Source: Solirubrobacterales bacterium (GTDB lineage Bacteria > Actinomycetota > Thermoleophilia > Solirubrobacterales > Solirubrobacteraceae). From it: DNA of 64,000 nucleotides. Below are positions 33,308 to 44,596 of this stretch, piece after piece. The stretch is taken from the NCBI GenBank assembly GCA_027449125.1, contig DAIDME010000102.1, positions 1 to 64,000 of the forward strand, in the 5' to 3' direction. The notes below the pieces were generated by a model. It did not search any database and was not told the origin of the DNA. It saw nothing but the letters and a program-made list of their open reading frames with translations. The stretch's first letter is position 1. Every line of letters begins with the position of its first letter. The translations under genes were made by a program, and so were the position numbers.

Positions 33308-34161
33308 CAGTCGACGAAGTACTCGCGCTCGTCGGCCCAGGCGTCGAAGCGCTCGAGCCGCTCGCGGGTCCGCTCCGGGACGACGTCTGCGACCGCCTCG
33401 AGCAGCACCGCCAGCAGCGCGAGCGGCGCGGTGGCCGCGTCGAAGACCAGGTCCGAGCTGACCGGCGCGGCGAGCGTGATGCTCGCGTGCGCGGCCGGCG
33501 GTGAAAGCGGCGAGTCGGTGAGCAGGACCACCTCCAGCCCCTGCTCGCGAGTCAGGTCCAGCACCTCGATCAGCTCGCGCGGGTGGCGTGGCATCGACAC
33601 CGCGAAGAGCGCGGTGGCGCCGGCCTGCGCGCTGCGCGCGAGCGCGTCGAGCACCTCGGTGCGCGAGCCGGTCAAAAGGCGCACGTCGGGGTGGATCTTG
33701 GCGGCAAAGAAGGCGAACTCCGCCGCCAGCGCGGCCCCGCTGCGGCTGCCGTGCACGGGCATGACCGGGCTGCGGGCGAGTGCGCCGGCGGCATCTCGCA
33801 CCGCGTCCAGGTCGGCGAGCTGGCGCTGGAGCTCGAGCAGCGAGCCGATCGCGTGGCCGACGGCGCGCTGCATCTTGTTCTGTGAGGCGGCGGGCGCCCC
33901 GCTGGGCGCCCGCTGCTCCAGCACGATCGACTGGAGCTCGCGCTGCAGCTCCGTGAAGCCGGCGTAACCGAGCGCCGTGGCCATCCGCGTCACCGACGGC
34001 TGGCTGACCCCGACCTGCTCGGCCAGCTCCACGCTCGAGCTGAACGCGGCCTGCGGGCCGCGTTCGATGATGTGCGCGGCGATCCGCCGCTGCACCGGCG
34101 TGAGCCGCGCGCGGTCGAAGAGGTCGGCCAGCTGGCGGGGCGTGGCGACGGCTGGCTGCAT
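33307..34161 (-). CDS. RpiR/MurR-family regulator of the hut operon
   Basis: The 284-residue protein has an RpiR helix-turn-helix (SSSVELAEQVGVSQPSVTRM, then ATALGYAGFTEL) and a C-terminal SIS domain (PVMPVHGSRSGAALAAEF, LFAVSMPRHPRELIEVLDL). SIS domains usually bind sugar phosphates; here the ligand may be a histidine-pathway intermediate. It is the first gene of the operon and overlaps the next start (TGATG). A 7-bp inverted repeat abuts its start codon (34161-34177), pointing to autoregulation. Confidence 0.85.
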   Translation of the reverse strand: MQPAVATPRQLADLFDRARLTPVQRRIAAHIIERGPQAAFSSSVELAEQVGVSQPSVTRMATALGYAGFTELQRELQSIVLEQRAPSGAPAASQNKMQRAVGHAIGSLLELQRQLADLDAVRDAAGALARSPVMPVHGSRSGAALAAEFAFFAAKIHPDVRLLTGSRTEVLDALARSAQAGATALFAVSMPRHPRELIEVLDLTREQGLEVVLLTDSPLSPPAAHASITLAAPVSSDLVFDAATAPLALLAVLLEAVADVVPERTRERLERFDAWADEREYFVD

Positions 34162-34177
34162 AGCCTGATACAGGCTA
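34161..34177 (-). promoter_or_regulatory. Candidate operator of the hut operon
   Basis: TAGCCTG and CAGGCTA are perfect 7-bp arms around ATA, touching the start codon of the RpiR-family gene. A second palindrome, AGTAGCTACT, lies at 34193-34202. Both are placed where the operon's own regulator could block transcription. Confidence 0.55.
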
Positions 34178-34345
34178 CTGGAAGTCGGTATGAGTAGCTA
34201 CTGCGTCTGGCTCGGGCGCGGAGCGCGCCCACACCGTCGCTGGGTTTCCCTGTGCGCCACTTGCAGGGATGATGAATTGGGTGTAAACCATCAGCTGTCG
34301 GGGGTGACGGCATGTGCGAGGCCCAGCGACCGAGGCGGAGGGACG

Positions 34346-35719
34346 TTGACAGCATGGCGGCGAACGAACCTTGTATCGGCTGAACCAGGCGGTGGTGCCG
34401 GTGCCGTCGTAGCGCGGCGGTTGCGTCGTAGCCAGCGGACCTGTGACCTGCTCACCGGGCTGGCGGACCGCGATGCCTTTGATCGCCTGAGCGTGGCGAG
34501 CGGGCCGGCGTGGCCGCGGTCCGTGCTGCTGCTCGACCTCGACCGTTTCCGCGCCATCAACGACGTGCATGGTTGTGCACTCGGGGACCACGTCCTGCGG
34601 GCGGTGGCCGCGCGAATGGAGGCGGTCTGCTCCAGCTGGCCGTCGGTCGTGCTGCTGGCCCGGCTCGCCGGCGACGAGTTCGCGGTCGTGCTCGAAGGCG
34701 GCGAGCGGGCCGCTTGCGAGGCGCTGGCGGAGGCGCTGCGCGACGCCATTCGGGAGCCGATCGCGGTCGGAGGTGTCCAGCTGCTGCTGGACGCGGGCAT
34801 CGGCATCGCGCTGCCCCACGGCGAGCTGACCATCTGGGAGCTCGCCAGCCGCGCCGGCGCCGCGCTCAGGCCGCTGAAGCAGACCGGGAAGCTTCCGCGC
34901 ACGATCGTCTACGAGGAGGCCGAGCACGCGCAGCTGCTCGACCGCCTGGCACTCGGCCTGGATCTCCGCACGGCGCTCGCGGAAGACCAGGTGGAGCTCG
35001 ACTACCAGCCGATCGTCGACCTCGGCCGCCGCTGCGTGATCGGCTACGAGGCGTTGGTGCGCTGGTCGCATCCGGAGCGGGGCCGGCTTGGACCGCTGAC
35101 CTTCGTGCCGCTCGCCGAGGAGGCGGGGCTGATCGTGGAGCTGGGCGAGTGGGTGCTCACGCACGCCTGCGCAGAGGCCGTCGGTTGGCGTGGCAGGGGG
35201 CCGGCGCCGGCGCCGTTCGTGACCGTCAACCTGTCGGTGCGAGAGTTGGATGACCCCACCTTCGTCGCACGCTTCAGGGCCACGCTGGCGAACTCGGGAC
35301 TCGCGCCCGAGCGGCTCAAGGTCGAGCTGACCGAGAGCGTGCTCGCCGCCGGGCTCGACCGTGTGGTGCCGCCGCTGAAGGCCCTCCGCCAGGCCGGCGT
35401 GGGGGTCCTGCTCGATGACTTCGGAACCGGTTACTCCTCGCTTCAGTACATCCGCGAGCTGCCGCTCGACGGCGTCAAGCTCGACCGGGTCTTCGCCAGC
35501 GACCTCGACGTGTCCGCCGGTGCCTGGACGCTCACGCGCGCGGCTGTCGGGATGCTCGGGGAGCTCGGCCTGGAAGTGATCGCGGAGGGGGTGGAGAGCG
35601 CCGCGCAGCTGGCGCAGCTGCGCTCGCTCGGCTGCCGCTTCGGTCAGGGCTATTACTTTGCGCGCCCGCTCCCGGGGTCGCGGGTGTCAGCTGAGCTTCC
35701 GGATTGCGAGCCGGCATGA
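34346..35719 (+). CDS. GGDEF-EAL signalling protein
   Basis: The protein of about 457 residues has a GGDEF domain (CDLLTGLADRDAF, LLLDLDRFRAIND, RLAGDEFAVVLEG) whose signature reads AGDEF, and an EAL domain with an intact YEALVRW, LSVRELDDPTF, DDFGTGYSSLQYI and VIAEGVES. It therefore could break down cyclic di-GMP; the changed first Gly may reduce cyclase activity. No sensor domain or membrane helix is seen. The TTG at 34346 follows GGAGGGACG; GTG at 34304 is an alternative. The stop overlaps the response regulator start (ATGA). Confidence 0.85.
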   Translation: MTAWRRTNLVSAEPGGGAGAVVARRLRRSQRTCDLLTGLADRDAFDRLSVASGPAWPRSVLLLDLDRFRAINDVHGCALGDHVLRAVAARMEAVCSSWPSVVLLARLAGDEFAVVLEGGERAACEALAEALRDAIREPIAVGGVQLLLDAGIGIALPHGELTIWELASRAGAALRPLKQTGKLPRTIVYEEAEHAQLLDRLALGLDLRTALAEDQVELDYQPIVDLGRRCVIGYEALVRWSHPERGRLGPLTFVPLAEEAGLIVELGEWVLTHACAEAVGWRGRGPAPAPFVTVNLSVRELDDPTFVARFRATLANSGLAPERLKVELTESVLAAGLDRVVPPLKALRQAGVGVLLDDFGTGYSSLQYIRELPLDGVKLDRVFASDLDVSAGAWTLTRAAVGMLGELGLEVIAEGVESAAQLAQLRSLGCRFGQGYYFARPLPGSRVSAELPDCEPA

Positions 35720-36169
35720 GCTCCAGCGCGGCCGCGCCGATCCTGTTGCTCGAGGACGATCGTGTGACCGCCACGCTGATCACCCAGCTGCTGGCCGCGC
35801 AGCAGATCACCAATCCGGTGCGGGTCATGCGCTCCGGCGCAGCGGCGCTCGAGTACTTCGACCGCGTGGCGGACGGTGCGGAGCCGCTGCCGGTGCTCTG
35901 CGTGCTCGACCTCTCGCTGCCGGACGTGTCGGGCCTGGATGTTCTGCGCGCCATACGCGCGGCGCCTGCGCTGGCCGCGGCGCCGGTGATCATGCTGACC
36001 GGTTCCAGTGAGGACGCCGACGTGAGCTGCGCCTACGCGCTCGGAATCGACGCGTACCTGGTCAAGCCGGCGGGTCTCCACGGCCTGCCTGACGTGATCC
36101 GCGAGCTGCGCCTGCCGCACGAGTTGATCGCGCGGGACGCGCCCGGCTCGGCCGGTCCGGGAGACCACC

Positions 36170-36177
<8 letters not shown>
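35716..36177 (+). CDS. Single-domain response regulator
   Basis: The 153-residue protein is a stand-alone receiver: LLLEDDRVTA (acidic pocket), LCVLDLSLPDVSG with the phospho-acceptor Asp, VIMLTGSSED and YLVKPAG with the conserved Lys. There is no output domain, so it probably relays phosphate or acts by protein contact. It overlaps both the GGDEF-EAL gene and the kinase gene, so the three are translated as one unit. Confidence 0.9.
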
Positions 36178-38440
<2,263 letters not shown>

Positions 38441-38499
38441 GCCACGTGGCGCGCTTGCATACGGCGCCCTTGCGCCTCCGCGGCGTGTGCCGCCCCAAC

Positions 38500-38528
38500 C
38501 GCTCGGACTGCGCGTAGCAATCCGAGCG
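38500..38528. terminator. Hairpin after the signalling operon
   Basis: CGCTCGGA (38500-38507) and TCCGAGCG (38521-38528) form an 8-bp stem about 60 bases after the kinase stop. No T tract is present. Confidence 0.4.
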
Positions 38529-38608
38529 TGACGCCTCTGTGCCGCACGGTCCTCGCGGTAGAGTCGTGTGCGAGGTTGGTGGCCCTAGACCAGATCGGGA
38601 GGCGGCAG

Positions 38609-39979
38609 ATGTCCCCACAGGCAGGTACCTACGCGCAGGGCTCGGCGCTCCTGCATTTCGCGCGCAACGGCAACTTCGGCGCCGGCGGGCAGGAGCTGAT
38701 GGTGCTCGAGCGGGGAGAGGGGGCGTACGTCTTCGACACGCACGGCAACCGCTACCTGGATGGCCTGTCGAGCCTCTTCTGCGCGCAGATCGGCTATTCC
38801 TACGGCGAGGAGATGGGCGCTGTCGCCGCGGCCCAGCTGCAGCGGCTGGCGTTCAGCACGATGTGGGGCACCGCCCACCCGGCCGCGCTCGAACTGGCCG
38901 ACCGGCTGGCCGCGCTGGCCCCGGACGGGGTCGACCGGGTGTTCTTCACCTCCGGCGGGTCGGAGTCGGTTGAGGCCGCCTGGAAGATCGCCCGCCAGTA
39001 CCACGTCGCCAACGGCGAGCCGCAGCGGCTCAAGGCGATCGCGCGCCACATCGCCTATCACGGCGTCACGCTCGGCGCGCTGGCGCTGACCGGCGTGCCC
39101 GGCTACAAGGAGCCGTTCGGGCCGCCCGCGATCCACACCCGGCACGTCTCGAACACCAATGCCTTCCGCTCCGAGCTCGAAGGCGAGCAGCTGACCGCCA
39201 AGCTGCTCGCCGAGATCGAGGACGTGATCATCGAGGAGGGGCCCGACACGGTCGCCGTGATCGTCGCCGAGCCGGTCCAGAACGCCGGTGGCTGCCTGGT
39301 GCCGCCACCCGGCTACTGGGAGGGGTTGCGGCGGATCGCGGATCGCTACGGCATCCTGCTGCACGCCGACGAGGTGATCACCGGCTTCGGCCGCCTGGGC
39401 GAGTACTTCGGCGTGACCCGCTTCGGCGCCACCCCGGACCTGATCACGGTCGCCAAGGGGCTCACCTCCGCCTACGCGCCGATGGGCGCCGTACTGGTCG
39501 CCGAGCGCGTCGCCGCGCCGCTTTATGAGGACCGGCGCACGCTGATGCACGGCATCACCTTCGGCGGGCACCCGCTGAGCGCCGCGATCGCGCTCAAGAA
39601 CCTGGAGATCTTCGAGCGTGAGGGCGTGCTCGAGAACGTGCGCGCCCGCGAGGACGGGCTGCGCGAGCGTCTTTGGCGGCTCGCCGACGAGCTGCCGATC
39701 GTCGGCGATGTGCGCGGCGCCGGCTTCTTCTGGGCCGTGGAGCTCGTCAAGGACGCCGATAACACGCGCTTCGACGCCGACGAGCGCGAACGGTTGCTGC
39801 GCGGCTACATGGTGCCGGCGCTCCAGCGTGCGGGCCTGATCGCGCGCGCCGACGACCGCGGTGACTCGGTGCTCCAGATCGCACCGCCGCTGATCGCAGA
39901 CGATGATGTGCTCGATGAGGTCGTCGCGCGGATGCACGAGGTTCTGGTCGGAGCGCAGCACGAGCTTGCACTCGTATAG
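38609..39979 (+). CDS. Class III (omega-type) PLP aminotransferase
   Basis: The 456-residue enzyme shows MVLERGEGAYVFDTHGNRYL, FFTSGGSESVEAAWKIAR, the PLP-contact DEVITGFGRLG and the lysine loop DLITVAKGLTSAYAPMGA (Schiff-base Lys about 284). Length and motifs fit omega-amino acid:pyruvate or putrescine-type transaminases; the donor cannot be told. The ATG at 38609 follows GGGAGGCGG. The CDF-like gene downstream overlaps it, but a functional link is not obvious. Confidence 0.9.
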   Translation: MSPQAGTYAQGSALLHFARNGNFGAGGQELMVLERGEGAYVFDTHGNRYLDGLSSLFCAQIGYSYGEEMGAVAAAQLQRLAFSTMWGTAHPAALELADRLAALAPDGVDRVFFTSGGSESVEAAWKIARQYHVANGEPQRLKAIARHIAYHGVTLGALALTGVPGYKEPFGPPAIHTRHVSNTNAFRSELEGEQLTAKLLAEIEDVIIEEGPDTVAVIVAEPVQNAGGCLVPPPGYWEGLRRIADRYGILLHADEVITGFGRLGEYFGVTRFGATPDLITVAKGLTSAYAPMGAVLVAERVAAPLYEDRRTLMHGITFGGHPLSAAIALKNLEIFEREGVLENVRAREDGLRERLWRLADELPIVGDVRGAGFFWAVELVKDADNTRFDADERERLLRGYMVPALQRAGLIARADDRGDSVLQIAPPLIADDDVLDEVVARMHEVLVGAQHELALV

Positions 39980-40583
39980 CCGCGAGCGGCTGCTGGCGCA
40001 CGGCCTGCGGCTCTCCTGGGCCTCGATCGGCTTCGGGCTGGCTGCCGGGTCGGTCTCGGTTGCGTCGGGGATCGCCGATCACAGCCTCGGCGTGCTGGCG
40101 GCCGGCCTTTCGGTGCTGGCCGACGTGTCCGGCTCGGTCGTGCTCGTGTGGCGGTTTCGCACCGAGCGCTCGGACCCGGCCCGTGCGCAGCGGGTGGAGG
40201 ATCTGGCGGCTCGTGCGGTCGCAGGTGCGCTCGCGCTCATCGCGGTGGTGCTCGTCTACGAGTCGGTCAGCGCGCTGCTGTCCGGCAGCCACCCCGGGTC
40301 GAGCGCCGTCACGGTCACGGTGGCCGCCGTCTCGCTCGTGGTGCTCGGTCCGCTCGCCTACCTGAAGCGGCTGACGGCGCTGCGCCTGGCAAGCCACGCG
40401 CTGCGGGGCGACAGCACGCTGAGCGCGATCGGCGCCGCGACGGCGGGCTTGGCGCTGGTCGGCCTCGCGCTCTTCGACATCTTCGGCTGGTGGTGGGCCG
40501 ACCGCGTGGTGGCGCTGGTGGTCGCCGCGGCGGCGGCGGCCGAGGCGCGCACGCTGCTGGCGGCGGAGCGAGCGGCGGGCTGA
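39966..40583 (+). CDS. CDF-like cation-efflux membrane protein
   Basis: The protein of about 205 residues has five or six membrane helices. GIADHSLGVLAAGLSVLADV and HALRGDSTLSAIGA match the transmembrane metal-site helices of cation diffusion facilitators. The cytoplasmic C-terminal domain of most CDF proteins is absent, so it is a short member or a truncated copy. The TTG at 39966, overlapping the aminotransferase end by 14 bases, is the best start; ATG at 39903 lies deeper in that gene. Confidence 0.65.
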   Translation: MHSYSRERLLAHGLRLSWASIGFGLAAGSVSVASGIADHSLGVLAAGLSVLADVSGSVVLVWRFRTERSDPARAQRVEDLAARAVAGALALIAVVLVYESVSALLSGSHPGSSAVTVTVAAVSLVVLGPLAYLKRLTALRLASHALRGDSTLSAIGAATAGLALVGLALFDIFGWWWADRVVALVVAAAAAAEARTLLAAERAAG

Positions 40584-40639
40584 ATGACCGCCGTGCCGAT
40601 CTGCGACAGTCTGCGGGTGGACAGCGACGAGCGAGGTGG

Positions 40640-41575
40640 ATGGTGTCTCGAGCGGTGATGTTCCAGCGCTATGGGCCGCCGGAGGTGCTGGAGGTGGTGG
40701 ACGTTGAAGCGCCCACCCCGGGCGACGGCGAGGTCCGGCTGCGCGTGCGTGCGGCGGGGATCAACCCATTCGAGAGCAAGCTCCGCGCTGGTCTGTTCGC
40801 CGGCCAGATCCCGGTCAGCTTCCCCGCGGCCCAGGGAACGGACGTCGCCGGTGTGGTCGAGTCCATCGGCGCCGGCGTGGACACGTTCGCGCCCGGAGAC
40901 GAGGTGTACGGGGCGAGCGCGCGCCGCGGCAGCCACGCCGAGCTGGCGCTCGCCGTCCCCGGCCAGTTGCTCCGGCGTCCCGCGGCGCTTGACTGGGAAC
41001 TCGCCGGTGGCCTGTGGACGGTCGCGAGCACCGCTGTCGCAGCCGTCGATGCGGTCGGCGTACAGGCCGGAGACCTCGTGGTGGTCGCGGGCGCGGCGGG
41101 CGCCGTCGGCTGCCTGGCGGCGCAGCTCGCGCGGCAGCAGGGCGCGAGCGTGGTCGGTGTGGCGAGTGAGCGCAGCCACGCGTGGCTGCGCTCACTGGGC
41201 ATCCTGCCGGTCGCCTACGGCGACGGGATCGCGGAACGTCTGCGCGCAGCGGCGCGCGCCGCCGGCGCCGCGCTCGCCGCGCTGGTCGACACGGTCGGGG
41301 GTGGCTACGTGGCGCTGGGTGTCGAGCTTGGGGTAGCGCCGGAGCGGATCGACACGATCGCCGACTTTGAAGGCGCCCGCGAGCATGGCGCCAAGGCCGA
41401 CGGGCAGTCCGCCCTGGTGGACATTCCCGCGGCGGTCGAGCGCGTCGCGTCGCTGATCGTCGCGGGCTCAGTGGCGCTGCCGGTCGCCGCCTGCTTCCCG
41501 CTCGAGCGCGTGCGAGACGCGTACGAGCTGCTGGAGCACGGCCATCCGCCCGGCAAGATCGTGCTGACGGTGTGA
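40640..41575 (+). CDS. Zinc-type alcohol dehydrogenase family quinone oxidoreductase
   Basis: The 311-residue MDR protein has AVMFQRYGPPEVLEVVDVEA, RVRAAGINPFESKLRAGLF, QGTDVAGVVESIGAGV and the NADP site VVVAGAAGAVGCLAAQLARQ. It lacks the zinc-binding Cys/His residues, typical of NADPH:quinone oxidoreductases. The ATG at 40640 has GAGGTGG just upstream. It is monocistronic, with a hairpin terminator at 41579-41612. Confidence 0.85.
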   Translation: MVSRAVMFQRYGPPEVLEVVDVEAPTPGDGEVRLRVRAAGINPFESKLRAGLFAGQIPVSFPAAQGTDVAGVVESIGAGVDTFAPGDEVYGASARRGSHAELALAVPGQLLRRPAALDWELAGGLWTVASTAVAAVDAVGVQAGDLVVVAGAAGAVGCLAAQLARQQGASVVGVASERSHAWLRSLGILPVAYGDGIAERLRAAARAAGAALAALVDTVGGGYVALGVELGVAPERIDTIADFEGAREHGAKADGQSALVDIPAAVERVASLIVAGSVALPVAACFPLERVRDAYELLEHGHPPGKIVLTV

Positions 41576-41578
41576 TTG

Positions 41579-41612
41579 CCCGCGGGGGCGCAACCTTCCC
41601 GCGCCCCCCGGG
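41579..41612. terminator. GC-rich terminator hairpin
   Basis: CCCGCGGGGGCGC (41579-41591) pairs with GCGCCCCCCGGG (41601-41612) with one bulge, followed by TTTCG, directly after the oxidoreductase stop. Confidence 0.6.
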
Positions 41613-41716
41613 TTTCGTGAGTGAGACCGATGCGCTGCCCAGCGCGCGCTCGATCTGCACGCTTTGCTGCCGGATACCTGGGTTCGGCTGCTAGAAATAG
41701 CCAACTCTTGAAGTCG

Positions 41717-42919
41717 ATGATCCTGAGCCCGATTCGCCCCCTGCGCACCCTGGCGCCGCTCGCCGTCTGTGTCCTCGCGCTGGCGCTGCCCGCGGCCGCC
41801 TTCGCCGCAACTCACATCGTCAAGTGGAACCGCTCGGTGCTGCTCGACAACCCCAACCGCGGCGGTGGACTGGACGCGGTGAGCTGCGCCCCCACCGTGG
41901 CCGGCTCACGCGCACTGCTGTGCGTGGCGGCCGACGTCAGGGGGGACGTGCTGGTCTCCGAGCATCCTGCTCGCGCCGCCAGCTTCTGGCAGCGACAGGT
42001 GATCGACCCGCCGATCGCGATCACGGGCGTGAGCTGCCCGTCGACGACGCTCTGCGTCGCGGTCGACGCGCACGGCCAGGTGATGCACACGCTCGACCCG
42101 CTCGGTGGAGCGAAGTACTGGACCCACCCGCGCAGGGTCGACAAGTCGACGCAGACGGGTGGCGGGTTCGCGGGCTTTGCGGCGATCTCCTGCCCGACCA
42201 CGACACTCTGCGTGGCGGTCGACAACTCGTCGAACGGTCAGGTGGCTGTGACCACCGACCCGACCGGCCCGGCCAGCGCCTGGACGCTCACGCCGCTCGG
42301 CAGCGGCGTGACGCTCGACGCGGTCAACTGCGTCTCCGCGACGTTCTGCATGATCGGCGGCAGCGACGGCTACTACAGCACCGATCCGACCGGTGGCGCT
42401 AGCGCCTGGAAGGCGGTCACCTCGCTGAGCGCCAGCGACTCCGTGATCGCCGCGGTCGACTGCAACACGCTCAAGCTCTGCGTCGGCGTCGGCTACGGAG
42501 ACGCGGGTGCGGGCCTCGCGACGGCCAGCTCCACCCCCACGGCCGCGACCTGGACCAACTCGGCAGTAGGCTCGGACCCGCCGGCGCTGGGCGCGGGCGT
42601 GCTGGATAGCGTGGCCTGCCCGCTGCGCAACTTCTGCGTGGCCGCGGACGCCGCGTCCAACGTCTACACGACCAACTTTCCGGTGCGCGGACACTGGAGC
42701 GTCGCCAGGCCGCTCAAGCGCGCGTCGCAGGCGACATTGAGCCAGATCTCCTGCAACCAGACGATCTGCGTGGAGGTCGACAACCGCGGCACCGTGACCT
42801 ACGGCCTGGTCAAGGTCGTCCTACCGCGCAAGACGACGTCCAGCACGACCACGACCACGACCACGTCGCCCGGCAGCACAACCACCACCACGGGTACGAG
42901 CACCTCCACGACGGGCTGA
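41717..42919 (+). CDS. Secreted seven-repeat (propeller-like) protein
   Basis: The 400-residue protein has a signal peptide (LAPLAVCVLALALPAAAFAA) and seven repeats of about 45 residues, each opening with a Cys pair, as in VSCPSTTLCVAVDAHGQV and ISCPTTTLCVAVDNSSNGQV, and most closing with DP-x-GGA-x-x-W. Seven such units suggest a beta-propeller with one disulfide per blade. A Thr/Ser-rich tail (SSTTTTTTTSPGSTTTTTGT) could be glycosylated or span the wall. The ATG at 41717 starts the signal peptide. The function is unknown; the family is frequent in Solirubrobacterales. Confidence 0.75.
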   Translation: MILSPIRPLRTLAPLAVCVLALALPAAAFAATHIVKWNRSVLLDNPNRGGGLDAVSCAPTVAGSRALLCVAADVRGDVLVSEHPARAASFWQRQVIDPPIAITGVSCPSTTLCVAVDAHGQVMHTLDPLGGAKYWTHPRRVDKSTQTGGGFAGFAAISCPTTTLCVAVDNSSNGQVAVTTDPTGPASAWTLTPLGSGVTLDAVNCVSATFCMIGGSDGYYSTDPTGGASAWKAVTSLSASDSVIAAVDCNTLKLCVGVGYGDAGAGLATASSTPTAATWTNSAVGSDPPALGAGVLDSVACPLRNFCVAADAASNVYTTNFPVRGHWSVARPLKRASQATLSQISCNQTICVEVDNRGTVTYGLVKVVLPRKTTSSTTTTTTTSPGSTTTTTGTSTSTTG

Positions 42920-42945
42920 GCGGCAGCCCTCGATAATTCCGGTCG

Positions 42946-44595
42946 GTGCGGTTTACCACGGACAGCTCCAGGCCCAGACGACCGCCTGACGGGATCGGCG
43001 TCAGGCAACTCGTCAACGAGGCGTTCTACCTCGGCTACTGCCTGCGCGGCGGCATGTTCGGCGTCGAGCCCCCGGCCCGCATCGCGGCGATCGGTAGGGC
43101 GCTGGCGGATTACGGCATGCTCGGTGCCGGGGTCGCCGTGGCCGCGACCCGGCACCCCGCGCGGACCGCTGTCATCGACGAGCTCGGCAGCCTCACATAC
43201 GGAGAGCTGGACGCCCGCGTGAACGCGCTGGCCAACGCCTGGCGCGCCGCCGGGCTGCTGCCCCGTGACGGCGTGGCGATCATGACGCGCAACCACCGTG
43301 GCTTCCTGGAGGCGCTGTTCGCGGGCGCCAGGTGCGGCGCCCGCGTGGTCCTCATGAACACCGGGTTCTCGGCGCCACAGGTGCGCGAGGTTCTGGCCAG
43401 CGAGCGGGTGGATCTCCTCGTCCACGACGACGAGTTCACGCCACTCCTGGGGGGCTTGGAGCTGCGCCACGGCCGCCTGCGGGCCTGGGAGGAGGACCCG
43501 AGCGCATCGGGCCCGACCGTGGCCGGGCTGATCTCGGGGGCGTCGGATGCCCCGCCGCCCAAGCCCGTCCAGACGCCGCGGCTGGTGATCCTGACCAGCG
43601 GCACGACCGGATCCCCCAGGGGCGCGGGGCGCGAGGTGCCCCTCTCACTTGCGCCGGTCGGCGGGCCACTCAGCAGGGTGCCGTTCAGATCCGGTGACAC
43701 GACCCTCATATCGGCCCCCCTGTTTCATGCGCTCGGCTTCACCCAGGGCCTCCTGCAGATCGGGCTCGGTGCGACGCTCGTTCTGCAGCGCCGCTACGAG
43801 CCCGCCGCGGCGCTGTCCGCGCTCGCCGCCAGGCGTGTCACCACCTGGATCACCGTGCCGGTCATGCTCCAGCGCCTGATGGCGCTCGGCGCCGAGGTCG
43901 AGGCTCACGACCTGGCGGCGCTCAGGATCGTCTACGTGAGCGGCTCGCAGCTCGGCCCCGCGCTCGCGCAGGTCACCCTGGATCGGCTCGGCCCCGTGCT
44001 CTACAACCTCTACGGGTCGACCGAGATCGCCTACGCCTCCATCGCCACCCCCGAGGACCTCGCGGCCGCGCCGGCCTGCGTGGGACGGCCCGTGCGCGGC
44101 GCTCGCATAGAGATCCTCGACGCGGACGGCACGGAGCTCCCCGCCGGTCAGGTGGGCCGCATCTTCGTGGGGCACATGATCCGCTTCGAGGGCTACACCG
44201 GCGGTGGCGACAAGGAGCGGGTGCGTGGGCTCGTCGCCTCGGGCGACGTGGGTCACTTCGACGCTGCCGGCCGGCTGTTCATCGACGGGCGTGACGACGA
44301 GATGATCGTCTCAGGGGGCGAGAACGTGTTTCCGCGTGAGGTGGAGGACCTGCTGCACGGCCACCCGGCCGTGCTCGAGGCAGCTGCCGTCGGTGTGGAT
44401 GATGCGCACTACGGGCAGCGGCTCAGCGTGTTCCTGGTCTGCCGCCCCGGCGTGCAGATCTCGGAGGAGGATGTCAAGCGCTACGTGCGTGAGAACCTCG
44501 CCCGCTACAAGGTGCCGCGAAGCGTCACCTTCCTGGCCGAGCTGCCACGCAACCCCACCGGCAAGGTGCTCAAGCGGGAGCTTGTCGCTCGCTGA
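42946..44595 (+). CDS. AMP-forming acyl-CoA synthetase
   Basis: The 549-residue adenylating enzyme has VILTSGTTGSPRGAGR (phosphate loop, with Arg for the usual Lys), LYGSTEIAYASIA, SGDVGHFDAAGRLFIDGRDD and the terminal catalytic Lys in NPTGKVLKREL. It would activate a fatty or other carboxylic acid with ATP and CoA. The GTG start at 42946 follows the secreted-protein stop by 27 bases. It is followed by DUF192 and NlpC/P60 genes with overlaps, possibly one transcript. Confidence 0.85.
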   Translation: MRFTTDSSRPRRPPDGIGVRQLVNEAFYLGYCLRGGMFGVEPPARIAAIGRALADYGMLGAGVAVAATRHPARTAVIDELGSLTYGELDARVNALANAWRAAGLLPRDGVAIMTRNHRGFLEALFAGARCGARVVLMNTGFSAPQVREVLASERVDLLVHDDEFTPLLGGLELRHGRLRAWEEDPSASGPTVAGLISGASDAPPPKPVQTPRLVILTSGTTGSPRGAGREVPLSLAPVGGPLSRVPFRSGDTTLISAPLFHALGFTQGLLQIGLGATLVLQRRYEPAAALSALAARRVTTWITVPVMLQRLMALGAEVEAHDLAALRIVYVSGSQLGPALAQVTLDRLGPVLYNLYGSTEIAYASIATPEDLAAAPACVGRPVRGARIEILDADGTELPAGQVGRIFVGHMIRFEGYTGGGDKERVRGLVASGDVGHFDAAGRLFIDGRDDEMIVSGGENVFPREVEDLLHGHPAVLEAAAVGVDDAHYGQRLSVFLVCRPGVQISEEDVKRYVRENLARYKVPRSVTFLAELPRNPTGKVLKRELVAR

Positions 44596-44596
44596 G

